Of a stretch of DNA of 64,000 bases, positions 52,585-61,480 are shown piece by piece. The position numbers and the translations under genes are program-made. Position 1 is the first letter of the stretch; every line of letters begins with the position of its first letter. Source of the stretch: Njordibacter sp937773555. GTDB lineage: Bacteria > Pseudomonadota > Gammaproteobacteria > Pseudomonadales > Balneatricaceae. The DNA lies in contig NZ_CP159830.1 of the NCBI RefSeq assembly GCF_047730085.1, positions 186,001 to 250,000 of the forward strand. Direction: 5' to 3'. A model generated the notes under the pieces. It had not been told where the DNA came from. It saw only the letters and a program-made list of their open reading frames with translations, and ran no database searches.

Positions 52585-52605
52585 AGAGACCTTATAAAGG
52601 TCTCT
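52585..52605 (+). promoter_or_regulatory. rpmE leader hairpin
   Basis: AGAGACCTT and AAGGTCTCT form a nine-base-pair perfect stem around ATA, in the leader 62 bases before the rpmE start. No T-run follows, so it is not a terminator. In E. coli bL31 represses its own mRNA through the 5' leader; this stem could be the counterpart. Confidence 0.5.
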
Positions 52606-52666
52606 GTTCGGTGCGGTGCTTGGCAATAGATCAAGTGGCGGCGCCATAACCTTGAGGTTATTCCCC

Positions 52667-52879
52667 ATGCAAACAGATATCCATCCTAAGTACGAAGCTA
52701 TTAAAGCGACGTGTTCTTGTGGCAATGTTGTAGAAACACGTTCTACGCTATGTAAAGACATGCACATTGACACATGTTCAGCCTGCCACCCGTTCTATAC
52801 TGGCAAGCAGAAAAATATTGATGTTGGCGGCCGTATCGATCGCTTCAACAAGCGCTTTGGTAGCCGAGCTAGTAAGTAA
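52667..52879 (+). CDS. rpmE: Ribosomal protein bL31, zinc-binding form
   Basis: This 70-residue large-subunit protein carries the zinc-binding cysteines (CSCGN and CSACHPFYTGKQK), so it is the C-plus type that needs zinc. The true start is the ATG at 52667 (MQTDIHPKYEAI); a longer frame from 52616 lies in the leader. The C-terminus GRIDRFNKRFG is standard. Confidence 0.98.
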   Translation: MQTDIHPKYEAIKATCSCGNVVETRSTLCKDMHIDTCSACHPFYTGKQKNIDVGGRIDRFNKRFGSRASK

Positions 52880-52900
52880 TTGGCATAGCGTTAAGCGCAC

Positions 52901-52938
52901 GTTAAAAACCTGCCCTGGTTACCCAGCGCGGGTTTTTT
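52901..52938 (+). terminator. Terminator after rpmE
   Basis: AAAACC and GGGTTTT arms with the inner CTGG/CCAG pairs form an imperfect hairpin ending in six T, 22 bases past rpmE. The reverse strand also has a run of T, so it may serve both rpmE and the convergent SulP gene. Confidence 0.7.
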
Positions 52939-52964
52939 AGTGCCTCAATATTCGCTTTTATCCT

Positions 52965-54683
52965 TTAGCGGTTCTCACAGCCAGCGCAGCTATGGTCACT
53001 CAACTTAGCGTCAATAGTGCTTAGCGCTAGGGCCTTGGTAGGAAAAATGTGACGCTTACCTATAGTGCTTAAATGTCCGTTACGAATAATCGGCTTAATC
53101 ACCCGGCCATTAACATTACAAAGGTATAAACCTCCACCTTTGGCAGCTAGCCGTTTAGCTTCGTTGGCTAATAACTCTGTGCCCGCTAAATCTATAAAAT
53201 TAATGCCACTAGCAACAATAAGCACATGTTTTTGTGGTATCGCCATCAATGTGGTTTGTACATAATCTACTGCACCAAAAAATAGCGCCCCATCAATACG
53301 AACAATTTTGATAACGTCACATTCAGGTAGGTTAGAACGTTGTGCGTCTACTAGTTTTTTAGCACCTCTGCCACTAGCCAAAGCCGTAATGTTGGGTTGT
53401 GATGTACGGCGTAAATACAACACCAAGGACAAAAGCACACCCAAATAAATAGCAAATTCCATTGGAAGTAACAGTGTAGCAGCAAAGGTTACGCTAAATA
53501 CCATAGCCTCGTTTTTACCTGCGCGATAAATAATTTTTATGTGGTGCCAATCAATTAGGTTCCATGCCACCATTAATAAAATAGCAGCCATACTAGGTAA
53601 GGTGATGTAAGCGGCTAAGGGAGCAAAAAGTAACACGATTATGGCTAAAAATACTGCTGCAAATAATGCTGCTAAAGGGCTAGTAGCGCCTGCTTCATAG
53701 TTCACTCCCGTGCGAGTAAATGACCCTGAGGTGGCATAACTAGACGAGAAACTGCCCAGAATATTAGACAGCGCTTGGCCAATAAACTCTTGGTTACCAT
53801 GGATTTGTTGGCCTGAGCGTGTGGCGACCGAACGAGCAATCGATACAGCCTCTACCAGACCTAATAAACCCAAAGCCATAGCACCTGGCGCCAACTGCCT
53901 TAATAAATCCCAAGTCATCAGGGGCGTGGATAAAGGGGGTAATTGTGATGGAATTTCTCCCACTAAGGCAATTTCGCTAACCCCTGACCAAGAGGTTAAT
54001 AATAAAGCCTGAGTGGCAGCGCTTCCAACAACCATAGCAATGAGCATATTGGGCCATTTTCTACGCCAACGTTTTATTACAATCAAAGTAGCTAAGGTAA
54101 GTGCTGCAATCACTAAGCTGGGTAGGTGTGTGGCTATAATGTTATCTGCTACAGCAATCCAGTTAAGAATAAAGTTACCAGTAGACTGAAGGTCTAGTCC
54201 GAGGGCGTTTTTTATTTGGCTAGTGGCAATTACCACGGCAGCGCCAGAGGTGAATCCAACCACCACCGAGTGAGATACAAAATTCACCAAAGAGCCCATA
54301 CGAGCAAGGGATAATATAAGCTGAAAAAGTCCGGCCATGAGGGTTAAGGTAAGCACTAGGCTTATATAGGCTGCCGTGCCCACCTGGGCTAAAGGGCTAA
54401 TAGTAGTAAAAACAACAATAGAAAGAGCTGCTGTCGGGCCAGAGATAAGGTGCCAAGAAGAGCCAAATAAAGCAGCAATTATGGCTGGAACGATTGCAGC
54501 ATACAGTCCATATTCTGGCGGTAGGCCAGCAATTAAAGCATAAGCCACACCCTGGGGAAGAACGATGATGGCACCTGTAAGTCCGGCCATAGCATCTTGC
54601 CGAGCACTAGCTGGGGTTGTGTGTTTAGCCCAGCTTAGAAAAGGCAGAAATTTTAACAAATAAGTCAGTGCCACCGACGACAT
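52965..54683 (-). CDS. SulP-family anion transporter with STAS domain
   Basis: This 572-residue inner-membrane permease has about 10-12 membrane segments (residues 25-430), with GAIIVLPQGVAYALIAGLPPEYGLYAA as the SulP signature (quoted in part: GLPPEYGLYAA), and a cytoplasmic C-terminal STAS domain (about 450-555, with INFIDLAGTELLANEA). The family carries sulfate, bicarbonate or dicarboxylates. A cysteine pair HSCAGCENR ends the protein, which is unusual. The substrate is not predictable. Confidence 0.9.
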   Translation of the reverse strand: MSSVALTYLLKFLPFLSWAKHTTPASARQDAMAGLTGAIIVLPQGVAYALIAGLPPEYGLYAAIVPAIIAALFGSSWHLISGPTAALSIVVFTTISPLAQVGTAAYISLVLTLTLMAGLFQLILSLARMGSLVNFVSHSVVVGFTSGAAVVIATSQIKNALGLDLQSTGNFILNWIAVADNIIATHLPSLVIAALTLATLIVIKRWRRKWPNMLIAMVVGSAATQALLLTSWSGVSEIALVGEIPSQLPPLSTPLMTWDLLRQLAPGAMALGLLGLVEAVSIARSVATRSGQQIHGNQEFIGQALSNILGSFSSSYATSGSFTRTGVNYEAGATSPLAALFAAVFLAIIVLLFAPLAAYITLPSMAAILLMVAWNLIDWHHIKIIYRAGKNEAMVFSVTFAATLLLPMEFAIYLGVLLSLVLYLRRTSQPNITALASGRGAKKLVDAQRSNLPECDVIKIVRIDGALFFGAVDYVQTTLMAIPQKHVLIVASGINFIDLAGTELLANEAKRLAAKGGGLYLCNVNGRVIKPIIRNGHLSTIGKRHIFPTKALALSTIDAKLSDHSCAGCENR

Positions 54684-54795
54684 ACATTACCTAATAAAAT
54701 GAACTTAATTACCCTATTGTAATGTATTTCTTTGTTGTCGGTGGTATTTAAAACTGCTGTGGTAAGCCCCTTTTAGTTTACTCATGAAATAATGG

Positions 54796-57246
54796 TTATG
54801 TTTGCCGTAGTGTTCTAAGTGGTGGAGCCGTTACTACTGAGCGATTAAACCACCAGCCGCAGGAGCCAATGATCAACATGCCAGCAAAGGGCGTAAGCAC
54901 CCAAAGGGGCCAATGAAATTGCAGTGGCAATTGAAATAATTGGTTTTGCAGCACGGCAACTAACGCTTCTGCACTCACCCCTGCAATAAGCCCTGCTACA
55001 AATCCAAGGCTTGCATACTCTACTAACAAAATACTGCGAATCAGTGATTTGCTTGCACCTAAGGTTCGTAGAATAGCACTTTCGTGCCGACGCTCATCTA
55101 TACTGGCTTGTATACTGGCGACTAACACTAATACCCCCGCACCTAAAACCATCACTAAAATACTCTCCACGGCAAGAGAGAGTTGAGCTACAACCTGCTT
55201 TACCTGTTGCAAAATTTGGTCTACATCAAGCATAGATATAGTGGGTTGTTGACGCAACAAAGGGCCAAGTTTGCTTCGGTCTTCGGGTGAAACATAAACA
55301 CTGGCCATATAGCTTGCGCTGTTGGCATCAATTAAAGGTTGTGAAAAGACAAAAAAGAAGTTGGGCTGCATAGTACTCCAGTCCACTTCTCTGAGGCTGG
55401 TTAAAATAGCTTGGCGTGGGATGCCGGCAACATTAAACGTAAGGCTTTGTCCCAATGCTAACCCCATTCGCTGCGCATAGTCTGATTCTATCGAGACTTC
55501 TAACGGGTTAGCATTGCTATCATCCCACCACTGGCCTGCGCTAATGCTGTTTCCTATGGGTAGAGTTTGGCTCCAAGTGAGATTAAGTTCCCGGTCCCCG
55601 CGGGGGTCTTCTACCTTAGGTTCGGTGAGCCTAGCTCTGGCGATAGGGAAAAAAGTTAACCCTTGGGTAGCTAATCCTTGCTGTTCCATTGAGGTGACTA
55701 AAGACTCACGCTCCTGTTGATAAATATTGAATAAAAACAAGTTAGGAGTGTCTTGGTTTAACTGCTGTTGCCAATCATCAATTAGGAAACTTCGTACCGA
55801 AATTAAACTAAATAGAAGCATTAGTGCAAGCCCAAAAATAGCCACTTGCAGGCTATTCTGGTGTTTTCTACGTGATAAATTCGCTACACCTATCTTGCCC
55901 CCTTGGCTTAAATGGGGGCGTATTTTGTTGCCTAACCTGATGAGCAGGCTAGCGAGCAAAGCCAGCAAAGCCAGAATAATGGCCACACCAACGATCAGAG
56001 CAGAGGTGATTAATATAGATTGGCTGTGCCAGTACACTAAAGCAATTACGGCGGTAAAACCTATAGTCAGGTGGCCTATGTTGGTTTTGCTCTGGCTGGA
56101 AGATTGGCGCAGTACCTCTGCAGGAGCCACCTTAGCTAGCGCCAACATGGGGGGTAATACGAAAGCTAACAAGCACAATGTGCCTGTTCCTGCGCCAAGT
56201 ATAAAGGGAGCAAGTGGTGGGATAATAGATGCGGCTTGAAAATAGTCAACGACTAATAACAACAGGCCTTGGTAAAGGCCCCAAGCAAGGGGCAGGCTTA
56301 CTAAAAGAGCCAATAACGCTAGCAGTGCCATTTGGCTTAGGTATAAAAAGCGTAATTGTTTAGGTTTAAGACCAAGGCACTTAAGTAAAGCCACGTGTTT
56401 AGCTTGGCGCAGGCTATAGCGCCGGGTGGAGAGAGACAGGGCTACACCAGCAAGAACCACTGCTAGCGACCCTGCTAGTAATAGAAACTGTTCAGCTTTG
56501 TCTAAAGTGGCCGCCACATTTACATTACCATCAGTGGGCGATTGCCACTTTTGACCATTTTTTAGCAAAGGGTTAATGTCTTGTTGCAGCTGAGTTAGTG
56601 CGTTATTTTCACCCGCTAATAACCACCGGTTTTTTACTCTACTGCCTGTCTGTACGGCCTCGGTTGCTTCAAGGTCGGACAGGTGCATCATGGCACTAGG
56701 AGCGAAGCCTGAAAAACCGCTAGCCTGATCTGGTTCAGACATGAGTACCTGGCTTATTTTTAAACTAAGTTGACCGACATCAATAGTGTCATTTAATTTA
56801 GCATTTAGGCTGGCTAATAGTCGAGAATCAGGCCATATTTCTCCCTGTATGGGACCATGTTCTATAACTGTACCCAGCTCAAAAGCAGCAGTGCTTACAG
56901 TGATTTCACCTCGCAATGGGTAATTTTCTGAGACAGCTTTAATGCTGGCTAATTGCATACCCTGTGGGGCAAATACCATGGCCTGAAACTGACTCAGCTG
57001 TGCTTGTTGTAAGGATAAAGCCTGGGCTTTCTCTAGCCATAGTTGAGGCACAGGTTGGCTGGTGTTAAGGCGTAAGTCTGCAGCGATAAGGTTTGCACCT
57101 TGCGCCACCATCGATTGCTTAACTTGTTGAGTAAAAAGGCTAATACTGGTCACACTAGTAGTGGCGAGAACCAAAGCGACAAACAGTAGAGAAAGTTCTC
57201 CACCGCGCCAGTCTCGCCACGCTAGGCGGGCGGCTAGTTTAAACAT
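54796..57246 (-). CDS. ybbP: FtsX-like ABC transporter permease (YbbP)
   Basis: This 816-residue inner-membrane protein has one N-terminal segment, a large periplasmic domain, then two FtsX-type four-helix modules (about residues 255-480 and 690-810). VAIFGLALMLLFSLISVRSFL and VASIQASIDERRHESAILRTLG are typical. It overlaps the end of ybbA by eight bases. The tesA-ybbA-ybbP layout is shared with E. coli, where the pair is implicated in envelope lipid or lipoprotein traffic; the role is unproven. Confidence 0.92.
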   Translation of the reverse strand: MFKLAARLAWRDWRGGELSLLFVALVLATTSVTSISLFTQQVKQSMVAQGANLIAADLRLNTSQPVPQLWLEKAQALSLQQAQLSQFQAMVFAPQGMQLASIKAVSENYPLRGEITVSTAAFELGTVIEHGPIQGEIWPDSRLLASLNAKLNDTIDVGQLSLKISQVLMSEPDQASGFSGFAPSAMMHLSDLEATEAVQTGSRVKNRWLLAGENNALTQLQQDINPLLKNGQKWQSPTDGNVNVAATLDKAEQFLLLAGSLAVVLAGVALSLSTRRYSLRQAKHVALLKCLGLKPKQLRFLYLSQMALLALLALLVSLPLAWGLYQGLLLLVVDYFQAASIIPPLAPFILGAGTGTLCLLAFVLPPMLALAKVAPAEVLRQSSSQSKTNIGHLTIGFTAVIALVYWHSQSILITSALIVGVAIILALLALLASLLIRLGNKIRPHLSQGGKIGVANLSRRKHQNSLQVAIFGLALMLLFSLISVRSFLIDDWQQQLNQDTPNLFLFNIYQQERESLVTSMEQQGLATQGLTFFPIARARLTEPKVEDPRGDRELNLTWSQTLPIGNSISAGQWWDDSNANPLEVSIESDYAQRMGLALGQSLTFNVAGIPRQAILTSLREVDWSTMQPNFFFVFSQPLIDANSASYMASVYVSPEDRSKLGPLLRQQPTISMLDVDQILQQVKQVVAQLSLAVESILVMVLGAGVLVLVASIQASIDERRHESAILRTLGASKSLIRSILLVEYASLGFVAGLIAGVSAEALVAVLQNQLFQLPLQFHWPLWVLTPFAGMLIIGSCGWWFNRSVVTAPPLRTLRQT

Positions 57247-57940
57247 CTGTGAGTTCCGTAAGTTGTCCAGCTGTTAGGGACAACCTTCGCTGGCAGCGTT
57301 GTGCCAATTCTAAATCGTGGGTCACTAATACCAGTGTGGTGTGGTGTTGTTGATTGAGTTCAAACAAGAGCTCAATAATATGGTGGCCAGTCTCTGTGTC
57401 TAAATTACCTGTAGGCTCATCGGCAAACAAAATAGGCGCTTGTGCGGCAAAGGCGCGAGCAATGGCGACACGTTGTTGTTCGCCACCAGAGAGTTGGTTG
57501 GGATAATGATGGCCACGCTCAGCCAGTCCGACGTGGGTTAAATATTTTTTTGCCAGTGCGTCAGCATCACGGCTACCTTTCACTTCTAGCGGCAGCATGA
57601 TGTTTTCTATCGCAGTAAGACTTGGCAGGAGTTGAAAATTCTGGAATATAAATGCAACTTGATGTTTCCGTAGCTCGGCTCGATGTTCTTCATTAAGTTG
57701 CGTGAGGTCTTTATGGGCTAAAAACAGTTGTCCATGGCTAGGGCTGTCTAAGCCTGCCATCATGCCTAATAAAGTGGTTTTTCCAGAGCCAGAAGCACCA
57801 ACTATGGCAACAGATTGGCCAGCTTCTATGGTAAAATTTACGTCTTGTAATATATGTAAGTCGTTAGATTGGCTGGCTTGAGGGTTAGCTACAATTTGGC
57901 TGACGTTATGGGCGGCCAAAAAGGGCGTAGAAGAAGGCAT
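57239..57940 (-). CDS. ybbA: ABC transporter ATPase (YbbA, LolD/MacB class)
   Basis: This 233-residue ATPase has Walker A GASGSGKTTLLG, Q-loop FIFQNFQLLPSLTAIEN, signature LSGGEQQRVAIARAF, Walker B PILFADEPTGNLD and switch VTHDLELA. These are the MacB/LolD class motifs. It partners the FtsX-like permease whose start it overlaps and is divergent from tesA. Confidence 0.95.
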   Translation of the reverse strand: MPSSTPFLAAHNVSQIVANPQASQSNDLHILQDVNFTIEAGQSVAIVGASGSGKTTLLGMMAGLDSPSHGQLFLAHKDLTQLNEEHRAELRKHQVAFIFQNFQLLPSLTAIENIMLPLEVKGSRDADALAKKYLTHVGLAERGHHYPNQLSGGEQQRVAIARAFAAQAPILFADEPTGNLDTETGHHIIELLFELNQQHHTTLVLVTHDLELAQRCQRRLSLTAGQLTELTDV

Positions 57941-58004
57941 AGGGACAACTCAATAATTTAATAGGGGTCTATTATGGCGTCTGCCGAGTCACTAAGGAAA
58001 GGAT

Positions 58005-58643
58005 ATGATGCAGTTTTTCAAAATATTTACATTTTACTTTTGCAGTATTGCTAGCCTTTTGTGGGTGCCTGGGGGCTGGGCTAAGGATCAGACCATATTG
58101 GTCATGGGGGATAGTTTGAGTGCTGGTTATGGTATGTCGCTAGAACAAGCTTGGCCAGCTTTGCTGCAAGACAAGTTAAATGCTAGTAGAACTAATGATC
58201 AGTGGCGGGTGATTAATGCCAGTGTGAGTGGTGAAACAACTCAGGGAGGGGTTCGCCGATTACCTGCGTTGCTGCGTCAGTTTCAACCTCAGTGGGTATT
58301 GTTAGAGCTGGGTGCTAACGACGGTTTGCGAGGGTACCCCGTCGTCAACATCACCACTAACCTGGGAGCTATGATTGAACAAAGCCAGCTGGCTGGGGCC
58401 CAAGTAGTTGTTATGGGAATTCAGTTACCGCCGAATTATGGAGCGCGCTACACAGCACCTTTTTTTGCTCAATATGAAACCCTTGCAGTGCAGTATAAGA
58501 CCGCTCGAGTGCCTTTTATATTAGAAAATATTGCTATTCATAATGATTTAATGCAGCCTGATGGCCTGCACCCAACCCCCGCAGCTCAGCCTATTATTGT
58601 TGATAATGTATGGCGTAATTTAGCAGACATCTGGGTGCCCTAA
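58005..58643 (+). CDS. tesA: Multifunctional acyl-CoA thioesterase/lysophospholipase TesA
   Basis: This 212-residue periplasmic GDSL hydrolase has a signal peptide (about residues 1-26, ending WAKDQ), block I GDSLSAGYGM with Ser nucleophile, block III GANDGLRG and block V DGLHPTPAAQ with the catalytic Asp and His. An adjacent second ATG makes the exact start uncertain by one codon. It is divergent from ybbA, as in E. coli, and ends before a hairpin terminator. Confidence 0.96.
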   Translation: MMQFFKIFTFYFCSIASLLWVPGGWAKDQTILVMGDSLSAGYGMSLEQAWPALLQDKLNASRTNDQWRVINASVSGETTQGGVRRLPALLRQFQPQWVLLELGANDGLRGYPVVNITTNLGAMIEQSQLAGAQVVVMGIQLPPNYGARYTAPFFAQYETLAVQYKTARVPFILENIAIHNDLMQPDGLHPTPAAQPIIVDNVWRNLADIWVP

Positions 58644-58650
58644 AATAACA

Positions 58651-58673
58651 AAACCCACACTCGGTGGGTTTTT
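58651..58673 (+). terminator. Terminator after tesA
   Basis: AAACCCAC and GTGGGTTT form an eight-base-pair stem around ACTCG, followed by more T. It lies seven bases past the tesA stop, between convergent tesA and rpoH. Confidence 0.88.
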
Positions 58674-58702
58674 GGGATGTCTAACTAAGGTTCAGCTAGG
58701 TG

Positions 58703-59590
58703 TTAAAATGCGTAAGCGCCTTCTCCATCTGAGTCCATGCCAACACTCATTGCCGCTTTTAGCTTTTTCATAGCGTTCTTTTCAAGCTGGCGAATTCGCT
58801 CTGCAGACACTTCGTACTGGTCAGCCAAATTGTGTAAGGTGGCCTTAGAGTGACTCAACCAGCGCTGCTGCAAAATATCACGGCTGCGAGGGTCTAGGTC
58901 ACCCATGGCGGTTGCTAAACGTGTGTTGGAATCTTCTTCCCAATCACTCGCTTCCAGCTGCCTAGCAGGGTCACCCGAGTGATCTTCAAGGTAATAAGCT
59001 GGCGCCTGATATGCGCTGTCTTCGTCACCCTCTGGTGCATCAAATGGGGTGTCATGAGCAGACATGCGGCCTTCCATTTGCATTACAACTTTAGCATCAA
59101 CACCTAAGTCTGCTGCCATGGATTGAACTTCTGCATGTGTCAGCCAAGCTAATTTCTTCTTGGAGCTGCGCAGATTAAAAAATAGTTTCCGCTGGCTCTT
59201 GGTCGTTGCTACTTTGACAATGCGCCAGTTGCGTAAAATATATTCGTGCATTTCAGCTTTGATCCAATGCACAGCGAAAGAAACTAAGCGCACGCCCACC
59301 TCTGGGTTGAAACGCTTGACCGCTTTCATTAAGCCTGCGTTACCTTCTTGCACTAGGTCAGCAATAGGTAGGCCGTAACCAGAGTAGCTTTTGGCAATAT
59401 GAGCCACAAAGCGCAGGTGAGACATAACCAGTTGGCGTGCTGCATCTAAATCATTTTCGTAATACAGACGTTCAGCCAGTGCTCGCTCTTGCTCAACCGT
59501 AAGAATGGGGATGGTGCTGATCGTTTGTAGGTAAGCCTCGTGGCTTTGGCCTGGTGCTAATGCATCAATAGCTGATAATGATTTGGTCAT
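58703..59590 (-). CDS. rpoH: RNA polymerase sigma factor RpoH (sigma-32)
   Basis: This 295-residue heat-shock sigma factor has region 2 motifs DLVQEGNAGLMKAVKRF and FAVHWIKAEMHEYILRNWRI, the RpoH box (QRKLFFNLRSSKK), and region 4 HTH LADQYEVSAERIRQLEKNAM. The ATG at 59590 is right because GGAGATTG lies just upstream and MTKSLSAIDAL is the family start. It should transcribe hslVU in this window. It is next to ftsYEX, as in most gammaproteobacteria. Confidence 0.97.
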   Translation of the reverse strand: MTKSLSAIDALAPGQSHEAYLQTISTIPILTVEQERALAERLYYENDLDAARQLVMSHLRFVAHIAKSYSGYGLPIADLVQEGNAGLMKAVKRFNPEVGVRLVSFAVHWIKAEMHEYILRNWRIVKVATTKSQRKLFFNLRSSKKKLAWLTHAEVQSMAADLGVDAKVVMQMEGRMSAHDTPFDAPEGDEDSAYQAPAYYLEDHSGDPARQLEASDWEEDSNTRLATAMGDLDPRSRDILQQRWLSHSKATLHNLADQYEVSAERIRQLEKNAMKKLKAAMSVGMDSDGEGAYAF

Positions 59591-59636
59591 AACAATCTCC
59601 GTAGTCTTTGAGTCCACTCTTAAACTTATTCTAAGC

Positions 59637-59654
59637 ATGGCCTTTTTTGGCCAT
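59637..59654 (-). other. Perfect hairpin in the rpoH leader
   Basis: ATGGCC and GGCCAT pair across a six-base A or T loop, 46 bases before the rpoH start. On the rpoH strand no T-run follows, so it is not its terminator. It could influence rpoH mRNA stability or translation. The remaining spacer to ftsX (59655-59831) shows AT-rich stretches but no firm promoter. Confidence 0.45.
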
Positions 59655-59831
59655 TTTCTAGGACTATTGCCGCAAATGCATGCATTTCCTCGCATACATA
59701 ATATTTTTCTAATATTAAGATTTGGCTTACGACGGCAAAATTAAGAGTTGTATTTTAGGGCTGAAATGGCGAGAGTGCAAGTCTCAGTTGGGGTATTTCC
59801 CTGTAAAGCTTTGTAAACCCCTACAAGGACC

Positions 59832-60806
59832 TTATTTGGGCTCAATAAGGCGTAGTTGGCGGCCCACAGTTAAGCTTGCCCCCAATACCGATAGCCCGCA
59901 GCTAGCAACAAATAGATTAAAACTCCCCATCCAACTTAAACCTTGCAGTTGCCAGTCACTTTGGTAGCTTTGCGCCAATGATAATAAGGGTGGATGCAAG
60001 TAGGCTACTCCCACCTGGAGAATGACCCAAGCAATTAAAGCTGAAAATAACCCAGCCCAAAGTCCGGCATATAAAAATGGGCGCCGTAAATAGGCATCAG
60101 TTCCTCCCACTAGTTTAATAACCAAAATCTCTTGTTTTCTGCTTTCTATTTGTAAACGCACAGTGTTGCCCACCACAAGCAATACACCAAGTGCTAGTAA
60201 AAGCGCTAAGCTGTAGGTAAATCGCTCGCTTGTATCCAACAGTGCTTGTAGGCGATCCAACCACTCCATGTCCACTAATACTTGATCAATGGGGTCTTGC
60301 TGTCGTAACTGTTGGGTAAGTTTTGCGACAGCTTTTGGGCCTAAGGAGGTGTTGGCTGGCTCTATTAGTATAGTTGCAGGCAAGGGGTTATCAGTGAGGC
60401 TTGTTAATATATCTTCTAGCCCACTACTGGCTTTAAAATCAGCTAATGCCTGCTCGGCCGAGATGTAAGTTGCCTGAATAATGTCTGGCCTGGAGCTTAA
60501 TTGACCAGTGATCAATTGACCTTGTTCAAGGCTTACATCTGAAGCCAAAAATACGCTTATGTGGCTACTCTGATTAACCTGCTGACCTAAGTGCTGAGCT
60601 TGGCTTAAGAGTAACAATAACGCCGCTGGCAAAGCCAATGCTATGGCTAATGTTAGCCAGGTTAATAGGTTAGCCAAGGGCGACTGCCATAGCCTGCACC
60701 AACTATTAATAGCGACATCTTTGTGTTCTCTAAGTAGCCGTTTAGCAGGACTTTCAGGTTGAGAGCGGCTGGCGTTATGGGCAGGGCGACGCTTAAAAAA
60801 AGCCAT
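59832..60806 (-). CDS. ftsX: Cell division protein FtsX
   Basis: This 324-residue inner-membrane protein has a cytoplasmic basic N-terminus, four membrane segments (ALALPAALLLLLSQAQ, then three between residues about 195 and 320) and a periplasmic domain (about 80-190). RLQIESRKQEILVIKLVGGTDAYLRRPFLY (partly quoted: KQEILVIKLVGGT) is the conserved loop. With FtsE it activates EnvC-type amidase regulators; envC is also in this window. It starts two bases after ftsE. Confidence 0.95.
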   Translation of the reverse strand: MAFFKRRPAHNASRSQPESPAKRLLREHKDVAINSWCRLWQSPLANLLTWLTLAIALALPAALLLLLSQAQHLGQQVNQSSHISVFLASDVSLEQGQLITGQLSSRPDIIQATYISAEQALADFKASSGLEDILTSLTDNPLPATILIEPANTSLGPKAVAKLTQQLRQQDPIDQVLVDMEWLDRLQALLDTSERFTYSLALLLALGVLLVVGNTVRLQIESRKQEILVIKLVGGTDAYLRRPFLYAGLWAGLFSALIAWVILQVGVAYLHPPLLSLAQSYQSDWQLQGLSWMGSFNLFVASCGLSVLGASLTVGRQLRLIEPK

Positions 60807-60808
60807 AA

Positions 60809-61480
60809 TTACGGCCCCATTACTGAAAGTGGTCCACTAATTCGGCCTTGGTTAAGCTGAATAACGGGGTGCTGTAGGCGCTGAATAAGTGCTAGGTCAT
60901 GGCTGGCAATGAGCACAGTGACGCCCACTTGGTTGAACTGTTGAAACAGATGCATAATTTCAGCAGACAAGGCAGGGTCTAAGTTGCCTGTGGGTTCGTC
61001 GGCCAATATAAGTTTGGGTTTGTTAACGATGGCGCGAGCTATACCAATACGTTGTTGTTCTCCACTGGATAGTACTTGTGGTGATAGTTTCTCTTTATCT
61101 AATAAGCCAACCTTGTCTAAAGCAGCTCTGACACGCCGGCCAGAATCTCGCTCATTATAGCCACTGATTTTAAGAGGCAGGGCCACGTTATCAAATACAG
61201 AGTAATCCATTAGTAACTGGTGATTCTGAAATACAAGGCCGATTTTTCTGCGATGCGCTGGAATCTGTTTACGGCTAAGTTGGCTTAAGTCTTCTCGGTC
61301 AACAATAACTTTGCCACTTGTTGGGCGCTCCATAAGCATGATGAGTTTTAGCAGTGTACTTTTTCCAGCACCTGAGTGGCCAGTTAAAAAAGCCATGTCA
61401 CCGCGCTGTAAATGAAAGTTGTTGCTCACTAACGCGTTCTTTTCATGATATTTTTTGCCCACCTGCTCAAAACGAATCAT
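60809..61480 (-). CDS. ftsE: Cell division ATP-binding protein FtsE
   Basis: This 223-residue ABC ATPase has Walker A GHSGAGKSTLLKLI, Q-loop FQNHQLL, signature LSSGEQQRIGIARAI, Walker B LILADEPTGNLD and switch ASHDLAL. The signature LSSGE rather than LSGGE is a mild variant. It overlaps ftsY by four bases and drives FtsX conformational changes at the septum. Confidence 0.96.
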   Translation of the reverse strand: MIRFEQVGKKYHEKNALVSNNFHLQRGDMAFLTGHSGAGKSTLLKLIMLMERPTSGKVIVDREDLSQLSRKQIPAHRRKIGLVFQNHQLLMDYSVFDNVALPLKISGYNERDSGRRVRAALDKVGLLDKEKLSPQVLSSGEQQRIGIARAIVNKPKLILADEPTGNLDPALSAEIMHLFQQFNQVGVTVLIASHDLALIQRLQHPVIQLNQGRISGPLSVMGP

